A stretch of DNA of 64,000 nucleotides, taken from positions 1-64,000 of the forward strand of contig JBCCXL010000010.1 in the NCBI GenBank assembly GCA_039191605.1, given 5' to 3'. This document shows, piece by piece, positions 43,495 through 51,730 of the stretch. Under the pieces are notes generated by a model. That model was not told the origin of the DNA, made no database searches, and saw nothing but the letters and a program-made list of their open reading frames with translations. Source of the stretch: JBCCXL01 sp039191605 (GTDB taxonomy: Bacteria; Acidobacteriota; Thermoanaerobaculia; Multivoradales; JAHZIX01). The stretch's first letter is position 1. Each line of letters begins with the position of its first letter. The position numbers and the translations under genes are program-made.

Positions 43495-44930
43495 CCTCGG
43501 ATCCCCCGCGGCAGGTAGCCCGCCAGTGATCCCAGGTCTGAGACGCTGGCCTCTCCCCGCACCTTGGTGAGCTCGCGCCAGATCCCCACCACCGCGTCCT
43601 CTCGCCGGATCGGCCGCTCTGCCGCCGCCGCCAGCACCGCGGCGTGGAGAGCGGCGTTGCGGATGCCGCCGCCGGTGAGGGCCACCGCCGACGCCAGCTC
43701 GTCGCAGTCCAGATCCGGCTCCCGGGGCGCCCGCGGCGGCAGCAGCCGGCGCCACAGCTCCGCCCGGGCCTCGGCGTCGGGGCGGGGAAAGTCCACCACC
43801 ACCTGGAAGCGGCGGGCGAAGGCGGGGTCGAGGTGCTGGCGCAGATTGGTGGTGAGAATCACCGGCCCGTGGTGCACCTCGATTCGCGCCAGCAGGTGAC
43901 CGACTTCGAAGTTGGCGTAGCGATCCCGGGCTTCCTTGACCTCTCCCCGCTTGCCGAAGAGGGCGTCCGCCTCGTCGCATTGCAGCACCGCCGGGCGGCC
44001 GTGCACCGAGTCCAGCAGCTGGTTGAGGTTCTTCTCCGTCTCGCCGATGTACTTGCTCACCAGACGGCCGAGATCGACCCGAAAGAGGGGCCAGCCGAGG
44101 CGCGTCGCCAGGGCCGCTGCGGCGAAGGTCTTGCCGGTGCCGGAAGGGCCGCTGAACAGAGCCACCGGGCCGCCGCCGCGGCGGGCTCCCCAGGAGCCGA
44201 AGACCACGTCCCCGGCGCGCACCCAGGAAAGCCATTCGTCCAGCTGACGGCGGCGATCCGGCGGCAGCACCAGCTCGTCGAAGTCCGGCCGCAGATCCAC
44301 CGCCGTCGCCCCGGGGGGAGGCGGCAAGGGGGCCTCTCGCCCCAGCAGCCGGGCGGCGATGCCCGGCGCCGGGCGCAGCGCCTCGAAGGGGGTGGACCCG
44401 CCGGTCACCAGGCCGCCGCGGCGCAGCGACGAGCCGGGCTCCAGGGCCCGCCACAGGGGGCCGGCATCCGTAGCGTCCAGCGCCAGCAGCTCCTGCACCA
44501 GGGCGGGACAGGGGTAGTGATCCTCGGTCCCCGGCTGCAGCGAGCGAAACATCCATCCCAGCCTCGGCTCCGCCTCCGCCGCCGCCGCCGCGCTCAGCAG
44601 GTCCAGCTCCACCGCCTCGAGGGGGCGCTGGAGGCCAAAGTCCGCGATGGCCTGGATGAAGAGCCCCTGAGCCCGCGCCGCGTCCACCTGCCGATGGAGC
44701 TCGCCGAGCTCGTCCAGCAGCTCTCGGGACGGCTCTTTGCCCTGCCTCGACTGCCCCAGCAGCGAGGCCAGCAGCTCCCAGCGCCGCCATTCGACGCCGC
44801 GGAAATCCAGCGGCGGCGGGGCTTCTTCCAAACTCCCCTGCTGATCTAGCCCTGGCGACGAGCTCTCGGACTCCGGGCCCAGAGTCACCTCGGGCATCGG
44901 GTTGAGGGCCAAGAGGTTCGGAGGGGTCAT
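43491..44930 (-). CDS. AAA+ ATPase of the eCIS locus (Afp15-like)
   Basis: This is a 479-residue AAA+ protein. Walker A is GPSGTGKT at 261-268, Walker B is the hydrophobic run into CDEADALF at about 313-323, and a TTNLRQHLDPAFARRF sensor/arginine-finger region follows. The N-terminal 240 residues are helical with Pro linkers, as in Afp15-type ATPases that occur in nearly all eCIS clusters. The role is thought to be in assembly or cargo loading before the particle is completed, rather than in recycling of the sheath as for ClpV. ATG 44930 overlaps the DUF4255 gene stop by four bases. The frame extends further upstream but without family resemblance. Confidence 0.88.
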   Translation of the reverse strand: MTPPNLLALNPMPEVTLGPESESSSPGLDQQGSLEEAPPPLDFRGVEWRRWELLASLLGQSRQGKEPSRELLDELGELHRQVDAARAQGLFIQAIADFGLQRPLEAVELDLLSAAAAAEAEPRLGWMFRSLQPGTEDHYPCPALVQELLALDATDAGPLWRALEPGSSLRRGGLVTGGSTPFEALRPAPGIAARLLGREAPLPPPPGATAVDLRPDFDELVLPPDRRRQLDEWLSWVRAGDVVFGSWGARRGGGPVALFSGPSGTGKTFAAAALATRLGWPLFRVDLGRLVSKYIGETEKNLNQLLDSVHGRPAVLQCDEADALFGKRGEVKEARDRYANFEVGHLLARIEVHHGPVILTTNLRQHLDPAFARRFQVVVDFPRPDAEARAELWRRLLPPRAPREPDLDCDELASAVALTGGGIRNAALHAAVLAAAAERPIRREDAVVGIWRELTKVRGEASVSDLGSLAGYLPRGIRG

Positions 44931-45979
44931 GGTCCCGCTCCGTGGAGGGTGACCAGCAGCGGATTCGAGCGCACCTCCACCGTCGAGCCATCGGGCCGCT
45001 GGACGCTGCGCAGGGCGCTGAGCACCGCCTGGCCGGGGGCGTCCGTCACCGGCAGCGGAGCCGCCACCGTCACCGCCCCGGCGGCGGCCTCCGGATCCAG
45101 CAGCGGGCCGGAAGCCTGCACCACCGGCTCGCCGCCCATCGGCTCGAAGCGCCGCCAGCCATCCTGGGTATCCCAGATCTCCCAGCGCAGGGTGACGTTC
45201 GCCGCGGCCTCCCCCGCTACCCACACCTCAGGCTCAAAGCCCGGGGCCAGGGGCAGCTCCAGGGTGAGCACCTCCGTCGCCCGCGGTCCGTCGATGGTGG
45301 TCTCGACGAAGGCCAGGCGAGGCCGCCAGGTGGACTCGGCGGTATTGATCTGCGTCGACGGCACCCGGGGATATTGAATCTCGCCGCTGAAGGGCTCGTA
45401 GCGCCCGGCCTCGTCGGCCCGGGACTGCATGCCGAGACCCCCGGCGAGGGGCGCCTCCACCCGCAGCTCCCGCGGCAGCACCGGCACCAGGGCGATCTCG
45501 TAGGCGACGGAGGGTCGATAGCTGACGTCCCCCTGGGTCGACCAGATCTGATTGAGCTCCTCCGGCCCGAGGCGGGAGAAGATCACCCGCGGCCGCACCG
45601 TCGCCGTGGTCGCGCCGGAAGCCAGGGCCAGATCCGGCAGCACCGGGGTCTCGTGGAAGACCCGCAACACCTCACCGAGCAGGCGCAAATCATTCTCGCC
45701 GGCGGCGACGCCATCCTCCACCACGCCGAAGGCGGTCACCAGGCAGCGCAGGCGCAGATGCCACGGATCTCCGGGCGTCACGTCGGCGTCGAAGCCTCCG
45801 TCCTCCAGTCGATGGAGGAAGAAGTTCAGCCGATGGTCCGTGGAGCTGGAATCCGGCGCCGCCGCTGCGGGATGGCCGATGCTCAGGCTGACGTTGTTGG
45901 CGTTGGCCTGAATCGCGACCCCGACGAAGTCCGCGACGTGGCGGGCGGCGACGGAGAGAGTAGAGACCGGCAGCGGCAC
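44927..45979 (-). CDS. DUF4255/Pvc16-like tail cap protein
   Basis: This is a 350-residue protein. The N-terminal 190 residues are the Pvc16/DUF4255 family: VSLSIGHP near residue 30, STDHRLNFFLHRLEDGG, and the long strand-rich region with HLRLRCLVTAFG and RLLGEVLRVFHETPVL. The C-terminal 160 residues are beta-sandwich-like with Pro-rich loops and an Ala/Gly-rich end. In eCIS particles this family ends the tube and sheath at the distal cap. The start is ATG 45979. Downstream it overlaps the ATPase by four bases. Upstream a 100-base gap filled with 14-bp repeats separates it from the disordered protein gene, so an internal promoter or processing site is possible there. Confidence 0.85.
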   Translation of the reverse strand: MPLPVSTLSVAARHVADFVGVAIQANANNVSLSIGHPAAAAPDSSSTDHRLNFFLHRLEDGGFDADVTPGDPWHLRLRCLVTAFGVVEDGVAAGENDLRLLGEVLRVFHETPVLPDLALASGATTATVRPRVIFSRLGPEELNQIWSTQGDVSYRPSVAYEIALVPVLPRELRVEAPLAGGLGMQSRADEAGRYEPFSGEIQYPRVPSTQINTAESTWRPRLAFVETTIDGPRATEVLTLELPLAPGFEPEVWVAGEAAANVTLRWEIWDTQDGWRRFEPMGGEPVVQASGPLLDPEAAAGAVTVAAPLPVTDAPGQAVLSALRSVQRPDGSTVEVRSNPLLVTLHGAGP

Positions 45980-46010
45980 GAGAAGCTCCTATTCGGTGGT
46001 CTGGGTGGCC

Positions 46011-46066
46011 AGAAGTCGGTGGTCAGAAGTCGGTGGTCAGAAGTCGGTGGTCAGAAGTCGGTGGTC
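46011..46066 (+). repeat. Perfect 14-bp tandem repeat (four copies)
   Basis: There are four exact copies of AGAAGTCGGTGGTC in the 100-base gap between the disordered eCIS protein gene and the DUF4255 gene. Degenerate partial copies flank them on both sides. Such an exact array could vary in copy number by slippage. Confidence 0.95.
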
Positions 46067-46079
46067 AGAGCCCGTCAGA

Positions 46080-47444
46080 TCAGAAAGAGCGCAGGTAGCG
46101 GCGACGAGCGAAGGACGAAGAGGCCGAAGGGGACGAGCCCGAGGACGACGAAGCGGCCTCTGGACGAGAGGTCTGGGGCGGCTCGAGGACGGTGATCTCG
46201 ATTCGGCCGATGCTCAGGCGAGGCGGCGCCGGCGCCCGGGGGGCGGCCCCAGGGCCTGCAGAGCTTCTAGAACCAGCGCCAGAATCAACAGACGGTCCCT
46301 TCGCCGGCCGCGCCCGCACCGGAATCTGCGGCGCCGGAGCGGCAGAAGCGACGGGAGTAGCGGGAGAAGCAGGCACGGCGACCGGCTGACCTCCCTTCGC
46401 TCCGTCCTCCGAGCCTTCTCGCCTCGAAGCGATGGCGGCGAGAGTCCCGACCCCCTCATCGCCCCCCGTTCTCGAAGACTCAGTGGAGATCCCAGTGGAG
46501 GGATTCTGGGGAGAGCGAAGCGGCGCGCCCACCTCGCTGCTTTGGCGGCGAGAAGACGAGACTGCATTCGGGGCCGACGAATCGCCGGCGGATTTCAAGG
46601 GAGGTGGGGTGATGGCGCCCGGCGTCGGCTCTCGCTCCGGCCACGCCCTCGGAAAGAAATCTTGCACTGCCGATGAAGTTGCTGACTGGACCTCAGTCTC
46701 AGAACCGTTCGACGCGGACGAATCAGGCGTCGTTGCGGACGATCTCGACTCTCGAATCGACTCGATGGGCGTCGTGGGTCGCGCGTCACGGGAGCTCGAG
46801 GGCAGCGAAGGTTGAACTTCGGAAGCCTCGGAAACCGAATCGCGGGACGGACGGATCCTTCGGGACGATGAATGAGAGGACGAGCTCGGCGCGCTGTCGC
46901 GAGTCTCGGCGCGGTCTCGGGCTGCTGCTTCTGCTGTCGTCGCTTCTCCTCCGAACATCACACGATCAAACAAACCGGAAGCGATGGAATGCTCTTCAGC
47001 ACCCCCTGGCGCCGGCCCCGAGAGCTCTGGGTAGGGCTCGCGGGAGGTCGGCGAAGGGCCCATCACCCCGTGCGGCGCTGCTTCTGGTCTCTCTCCTGAA
47101 GCGAGGCGCCGCCACTCCCAAGCTGTGGAATCTGCGAAATCTTGAAGGCTGGAATCAGGCTCCTCGCCGACCATCGGCGGTGAGACCACGGCCCCTGGAT
47201 CGCCGGTCTCCATCGTGCCCTCCGATGTGCCCTCCGAGCCACGGCCGCTGGTGACGAGAGCCCCCTCGTCCCCGGTCGTGCTGGTAGCGGCCCCCGCGGC
47301 GGGGGCATTCGCCGCGAGCCCCGGCCCACGGGCATCTCGCAGCACCGCTCCCAGGAATCCCGAGCCGGCATGGCTCGATCCAGAGAAGCCCGGTCCCCGG
47401 TGGCCACCGTCGGCAGCACCAGATCGCCCTTGGCGGGAGCTCAT
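46080..47444 (-). CDS. Ser/Pro-rich disordered eCIS protein with C-terminal IGRIEIT motif
   Basis: This is a 454-residue protein of low complexity: about half Ser, Pro, Ala, Gly, Thr, Glu and Arg, with no predicted fold except for a short helix around SLQDFADSTAWEWRRLA and a conserved-looking motif RLSIGRIEITVLEPP at 409-423. A Ser-rich region and a basic RRRYLRSF end follow the motif. It lies between the T4-baseplate-like gene (four-base overlap) and the DUF4255 gene. In other eCIS loci this position can hold spacer-like or tape-related genes, but there is no coiled coil here. It may be a flexible linker or scaffold. Confidence 0.65.
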   Translation of the reverse strand: MSSRQGRSGAADGGHRGPGFSGSSHAGSGFLGAVLRDARGPGLAANAPAAGAATSTTGDEGALVTSGRGSEGTSEGTMETGDPGAVVSPPMVGEEPDSSLQDFADSTAWEWRRLASGERPEAAPHGVMGPSPTSREPYPELSGPAPGGAEEHSIASGLFDRVMFGGEATTAEAAARDRAETRDSAPSSSSHSSSRRIRPSRDSVSEASEVQPSLPSSSRDARPTTPIESIRESRSSATTPDSSASNGSETEVQSATSSAVQDFFPRAWPEREPTPGAITPPPLKSAGDSSAPNAVSSSRRQSSEVGAPLRSPQNPSTGISTESSRTGGDEGVGTLAAIASRREGSEDGAKGGQPVAVPASPATPVASAAPAPQIPVRARPAKGPSVDSGAGSRSSAGPGAAPRAPAPPRLSIGRIEITVLEPPQTSRPEAASSSSGSSPSASSSFARRRYLRSF

Positions 47445-48454
47445 GAGCGCATCCCCCGGGCGCGGTCGAGGCGCTCTAGATACGCCCGGCGGCGGGATCG
47501 AGGCAGGGCGAGGATCGCCTCTTCGGTCCAGCCGTAGGCGCTGGCCAGCTGATGGACGTCATCGAGAATCCCCTTCGCCGAGGCGCTCTCCAGGGCGAGA
47601 TAAGGATCGACGTGCACCGCCGTGACCTCGGCACAGTGGGGGCAGCTCGCCGCCACGCTCTCCGCCACCGCCGGAGCCATCGACTCCAGGGCCTCTTGGG
47701 CCCGGGGCAGGAGCTCTTCCAGCTGATCTCGGGAGAGGGCTTCGGCCTTCGCGGTCTTCTGATCCTTCTTCTGGCCCTTCCCCGTCGGCGCCGCAGTTTG
47801 ACGGCACAGCAGGCGACGCAGCAGGCGGAGGGAGGGATCCTCGACCTTGCTTTCAGCTTCCGCGAAGTCATCGTCCGATGGAGGCAGGCTGAGGGCCAGC
47901 TGATCCTTGCCGGTGGGAGCCCTCAGCTCCACCGCCCCCCAGGGCAGCTCCACCGTGGTCTGGGGAAAGCCCGGCGCCGCCGCCTTCACCGGCAGCTCTG
48001 CGAGATGCAGGGAAAAGTCGAAGCTCTCGTCGCAGGCGCTGCAGGGCGCCGTCATCCAGCGCTGCCCGTCGTCGCCCCCCTGCTGCCCCAGCCAGAGATC
48101 GAGGGCTCGGGCCAGCAGCTGACGATCGCCCACCGCCAGGGCCTCTACCCGCTCGACGGTAGCCGCCTCGCCGGCCACCGTCTCCAGCACCGCCGCTAAC
48201 GCCGCCGAGACCCGGCGAGGCCAAGGCCCGCGGGCCATCGACTCCGCCAGCTCCAGCTCCACCGCGCCGGTCATCGGCCGGAAGCGGAAGGAGCGATCCC
48301 CCTCCCCACCTTCGGGCCAGCCCCCCGGCAATCGGCCACCGAGAGCCTCGTCCCCGGTCGCTCCGTCATCGATCCAGCGAGCCAGCGGACTCCAATCCTC
48401 CGCCGCCCTCGGGAGGGCGCTTTCCTCGATGGAGGCTGCGAGAGCGGAGGTCAT
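47441..48454 (-). CDS. T4-baseplate-like/tail assembly chaperone-type protein with two CxxC knuckles
   Basis: This is a 337-residue protein. RRVSAALAAVLETV, then VEALAVGDRQLLARALDLWLG near residues 103-123, match the T4 baseplate-type (gp26-like) proteins of CIS loci. The paired motifs CSAC (138-141) and CPHC (271-274) probably bind one structural zinc together. A Lys/Asp-rich loop lies at about 225-240. The C-terminal LASAYGWTEEAILALPRSRRRAYLERL is a helix-turn-helix-like end found in the same family. It follows the tube gene after a 295-base repeat-rich gap and overlaps the disordered protein gene by four bases. Confidence 0.75.
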   Translation of the reverse strand: MTSALAASIEESALPRAAEDWSPLARWIDDGATGDEALGGRLPGGWPEGGEGDRSFRFRPMTGAVELELAESMARGPWPRRVSAALAAVLETVAGEAATVERVEALAVGDRQLLARALDLWLGQQGGDDGQRWMTAPCSACDESFDFSLHLAELPVKAAAPGFPQTTVELPWGAVELRAPTGKDQLALSLPPSDDDFAEAESKVEDPSLRLLRRLLCRQTAAPTGKGQKKDQKTAKAEALSRDQLEELLPRAQEALESMAPAVAESVAASCPHCAEVTAVHVDPYLALESASAKGILDDVHQLASAYGWTEEAILALPRSRRRAYLERLDRARGMRS

Positions 48455-48749
48455 GGAGATTCTCCCGACGAAGGGTTGAGGGAAGAGGTCGGTCGAGGCG
48501 AGCTTCGCCAGCTAGCGGCCGAAAAAATCAGCGACGTAGGAAGCCAGCAGCGCAGGAAGCCAAAATAGGGAGCCAGCCTAGAAAGCCAGCCCAGAGAGCC
48601 AGCCCACAGAGCCAGTGAAGGGGACTCCTCAGGCGAGGAATCAAGAACCAGGACCGGAAGCCCTGGCGGCATCCGGGCGGCCTGGGCTCAGACCCACCCG
48701 ATACCGCCTAGCTCAGGCTCCCGCCGGTTCGGCTCAGGCTTCCGTCGGC
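48455..48749. repeat. Gap of short degenerate repeats between tube gene and baseplate-type gene
   Basis: From about 48535 to 48614 the sequence is a run of loosely repeated AAGCCAGC units, 11-15 bases apart. From about 48718 to 48764 it has two to three copies of GGCTCAGGCTTCCGTC that run into the end of the tube gene. No gene, clear terminator or promoter was recognised. The gap interrupts an otherwise tight operon right after the most abundant structural genes (sheath, tube), where a partial stop or processing site would make sense. Confidence 0.6.
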
Positions 48750-49259
48750 TCAGGCTTCCGTCGGCTCCGACGCCGCCGCATCCCGCTCCCAGCCCTCGTG
48801 CTGCAGGGTCAGGGTCTGAATGCCGACGGTGTTCATGCTCCCGGCGTCGAGATCCGGCAGGGCCTGGAATTCCGACACCCAGGCCCGCAGCAGCTTGTAG
48901 GTGATGGCCACCTGTCCCTGGAGATTGAGGACGTTGATCACCACGTCCTTGCGGTAGCGCTTGAGGCTGATCCCGCCGTCCCCCTGGATGTTGTTGACCA
49001 GGTTGGCCCATTCCTCGAACACCGGGTCGTGGGTCAACCCCTGCTCCAGGCTCACCGGCTCGTAGCTGGTGCCGCCGGGCATCACCCGCTCGTGGGACGG
49101 GTCGCCGGCGGTGCGCCACTTCACCGCCTCGGTGCTCTTTTTCAGCGCGCCCATCTTGCGCAGGCCGGCCACCGGCTTGCCGTCGATGAGCACCTGGAAT
49201 TTGAAGGTGCGATAGGGATCGTGACGATGCGTATTGACGGGAAAAAGCGGGGCGGGCAT
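48750..49259 (-). CDS. Contractile tail tube protein (T4 gp19-like)
   Basis: This is a 169-residue protein of the gp19/Hcp-like tube family. It shows RTFKFQVLIDGKPVAGLRKMG at the start (here read as two parts around FQVLIDG), LEQGLTHDPVFEEWAN near the middle, DVVINVLNLQGQVAITYKL and the C-terminal MNTVGIQTLTLQHEGWER. It would polymerise into the inner tube that carries cargo. Only this one tube gene is seen, whereas Afp-type clusters have two. It lies 78 bases downstream of the sheath gene. Confidence 0.92.
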   Translation of the reverse strand: MPAPLFPVNTHRHDPYRTFKFQVLIDGKPVAGLRKMGALKKSTEAVKWRTAGDPSHERVMPGGTSYEPVSLEQGLTHDPVFEEWANLVNNIQGDGGISLKRYRKDVVINVLNLQGQVAITYKLLRAWVSEFQALPDLDAGSMNTVGIQTLTLQHEGWERDAAASEPTEA

Positions 49260-49337
49260 GGCCTATGCCTCCTTGACGAGTCGGTTGCGGAAGAAGTCTT
49301 CGAAACCACCTAGGATCGATTGAACGGCAATGCCGGC

Positions 49338-51290
49338 TCAGCTCTGACCGACGATCTGCTGAATGCGCACGATGACGAATTCCGCCGGCTTCAGCGGCGC
49401 GAAGCCCACCACCACGATGGCCTGGCCGCGATCGATATCGCCCTGGGTCATGGTGTCCCCGAGGCCGCAGCGCACGAAGTAGGCGTCGGAGGCCTTCTCC
49501 CCCTGGAACGCTCCAGAGCGGAAGAGACCGTTCATGAAGGCGCCGATATTCGCCCGCAGGGAGGCCCAGAGATTGTGGTCGTTGGGCTCGAAGACCGCCC
49601 ACTGAATGCCGTTGTAGAGGCTGGTCTCGATGAAGAGAGCGGTGCGCCGCACCGGCACGTAGCGCCATTCCGGAGTCGCCCGGGTGGCGAGAGTGCGGGA
49701 ACCCCAGATCACTCGCCCGAAGCCCGGCAGGGTGCGCAGCGCGTTGACCCCCAGCGGGTTGAGCTGATCCTGCTCCTGCTCCTCTACCTGGAACTCCAGC
49801 CCGGAGAGGCCCAAGAGCTGGGTCTCTACCCCGGCGGGGGCTTTCCACACGCCGCGGCGGGCGTCGGTCTTGGCCCACATGCCGGCGGCGTAGCCGCTGG
49901 GGGGAACCTTGAGGTTCACCGGCACCGAGGGGTTGTTCTCGGCGTGGAAGAAGGGATTCGGCACCTCCGCCCAGGGGTAGTAGAGGGCGGTGTAGGTGGA
50001 GGTCGGCAGGCCGAGATCATTGACCTCCTGCTCGGTGACCAGCTCGGTGTCCACCGGCGGATCCACCAGCAGCATGCGATTGGCGGTGGCCTCGACGTGG
50101 GAGATGGCCGACTGCAGGATCCCCTGCTGGGCGGCGTCATCGGGATCCCAGGCGATGCCCGGCAGGGCGACGATGGAGATATCTCGCACCTTCTCCAGCA
50201 GGGTCAGGGCCGCATCGTAGTCTCCCTGTTCCGGAGCCACGCCGTCGCCGCCGTCTGACAGCACCACGTCGAAGCTGCCGGAGGTATCGCCGACGACGTC
50301 GGTCACCGCCTGAAGTCCGGTGCGCTCGGTGCCGCCGTTGGCGCCCCCCAGGTTCAGGGTGCTGGCGAGGCCGCTATTGCTCACCACCACCGTCGATCCA
50401 GCGCCGGTGGTGCCGGAGGTGAGCACCAACAGGTCTCCCTCAGCCACGGCGGTGAAGCCAGCAGCACCACCGGCCACCACGCCCTCCTGGATCAACCCCG
50501 CCACCGCGGCGAGATCGCCGTCGAAATCCTGCTGCGGCAGCACCACGTCGATGGGGGGATCCCCGTCCACCGCTATCGACACGGTACGTCCCGCAGCGCC
50601 GCCGATGCCGCTGAAGTCGAGGGCCGCCCCGGCGAGATCGCCGCTGGTGGAATGGCCGAAGCCGTAGAGATCAGTGTAGCCATCGGGCACCGGGGCCTGG
50701 GCGTTCAGCCGAACGGAGCCCGTCACCAGGTTGGAGTCGGTGCCCAGAACCGCCTCTAGGAAGCGAGGGTGAGCCGCCGCGAGGCTGACGTCCCGGAAGC
50801 TCTCCTGGGCTACCAGCTGACCGCGATCTCCGTAGCGGCCTACGGCGACGTTGAAGAGATCACTGCCGCCTCCCTTGGGCTCGAAGCGAGCCACCAGGCC
50901 GTCGGCCCAGGTGCCCTCATTGATCGCCACGATCTCCACTCGCTGCCCCGCCAGATCGGGATGGGCAGCAACCCCTCGAGCCTCCTCGAGAGGATCGGTC
51001 GGGCCGTCGTCCTGCGCCAGGCGCACGACGTAAGCCTTGGAGCCGCCGTTCAAGAAGAAGGCTCTCAGGGCAAATCCCAGGGCATCGCCTTCCTCTTCCG
51101 CTCCCCGGTCTCGTAAACCGCCATATCGGGCGATGTAATCGTCGAAGGTGAAGAGCAGCTCTGGACTGCCGATGGGTCCTCGAGTGGCATATCCCAAGAA
51201 CACGGCGGTAGAGGTGCTCACCGCTTCGATGGGTCGCGCGCCACTGGGCACTTCCTCGACGTAGACACCGGGGTGCAGATAGGTGGGCAT
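49338..51290 (-). CDS. Contractile tail sheath protein
   Basis: This is a 650-residue sheath subunit. The N-terminus TYLHPGVYVEEVPSGARPIE and the FLGYATRGP segment are hallmarks of tail sheath proteins, as are PVRRTALFIETSLYNGIQW and NDHNLWASLRANIGAFMNGL in the C-terminal core. Between about residues 190 and 345 there is an extra Gly/Val/Thr-rich beta domain (around GSVRLNAQAP and TTGAGSTVVVSNSG), so the protein is larger than compact sheaths. ATG 51290 has AAGGAG in front. It is the first gene of the eCIS operon and the only sheath gene seen, while Afp/PVC loci have two or three. Confidence 0.93.
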   Translation of the reverse strand: MPTYLHPGVYVEEVPSGARPIEAVSTSTAVFLGYATRGPIGSPELLFTFDDYIARYGGLRDRGAEEEGDALGFALRAFFLNGGSKAYVVRLAQDDGPTDPLEEARGVAAHPDLAGQRVEIVAINEGTWADGLVARFEPKGGGSDLFNVAVGRYGDRGQLVAQESFRDVSLAAAHPRFLEAVLGTDSNLVTGSVRLNAQAPVPDGYTDLYGFGHSTSGDLAGAALDFSGIGGAAGRTVSIAVDGDPPIDVVLPQQDFDGDLAAVAGLIQEGVVAGGAAGFTAVAEGDLLVLTSGTTGAGSTVVVSNSGLASTLNLGGANGGTERTGLQAVTDVVGDTSGSFDVVLSDGGDGVAPEQGDYDAALTLLEKVRDISIVALPGIAWDPDDAAQQGILQSAISHVEATANRMLLVDPPVDTELVTEQEVNDLGLPTSTYTALYYPWAEVPNPFFHAENNPSVPVNLKVPPSGYAAGMWAKTDARRGVWKAPAGVETQLLGLSGLEFQVEEQEQDQLNPLGVNALRTLPGFGRVIWGSRTLATRATPEWRYVPVRRTALFIETSLYNGIQWAVFEPNDHNLWASLRANIGAFMNGLFRSGAFQGEKASDAYFVRCGLGDTMTQGDIDRGQAIVVVGFAPLKPAEFVIVRIQQIVGQS

Positions 51291-51730
51291 GGATCGCTCC
51301 TTGTCGGCCGGCTCGCAGACTCGCGATGCCGGCGTGGCGGACGTCCCGACGCTCGGATGGATAGTCGTCATCCGGCGACGGCGGGAGGGCTATTGAGATA
51401 GCCTCGACAGGTCAAATTCTGTCCAGTCCTTGAGCGAGATCTGTGCCAACCCCAAGGGGAGAAGCCATAAACCTCTCCCTATCAACAGTTTGCACGCTTC
51501 CGATGGGCGACCTCTTCAGCGCGAAGGCTCCCCGAGCCTCCTCAAAGCGGTGTTCTCAGCTCCCAAAACGAGCTCTACTGCCCACAATGGAGGCACTCGG
51601 AACCAAAGTAGATGCGCAAATCCAGAGATAGCAATACTTTAGAAACATGCCTACGTTGTGGGCACCCTGCCCACGGCACTCAGAAGCTGCCTCCTATGAT
51701 CTCGATGGACCCCCCTCCCCGGAGCTCTCG
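51291..51730. promoter_or_regulatory. Divergent intergenic region between the eCIS operon and the P450 gene
   Basis: These 440 bases separate two divergent transcription units and must hold both promoters. For the sheath direction, TTGACC on the minus strand (around 51408-51413) has TAGCCC 17 bases further on, a weak match to a sigma-70 promoter. A perfect 6-bp hairpin (GGCTAT, TGAG, ATAGCC) at 51388-51403 falls within it and could be an operator. On the plus strand an A/T-rich stretch near 51625-51645 precedes the P450 start. No protein of this stretch is convincing. Confidence 0.4.
51388..51403. promoter_or_regulatory. Perfect inverted repeat GGCTAT-TGAG-ATAGCC, possible operator
   Basis: This 16-base palindrome with a 4-base centre lies about 100 bases upstream of the sheath gene, inside the possible promoter spacer. 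It is the only clean inverted repeat I saw in the divergent region. It might bind a dimeric regulator of the eCIS operon. No such regulator gene is adjacent. Confidence 0.35.

Noticed and set aside
43495..44991. Upstream extension of the small disordered eCIS gene
   Set aside because: It covers the AAA+ ATPase gene in another frame and has no recognisable protein character.
51430..51642. Short open frames in the divergent region upstream of the P450 gene
   Set aside because: Two frames overlap each other, with no ribosome binding site or family resemblance. The region is better explained as the two promoters.
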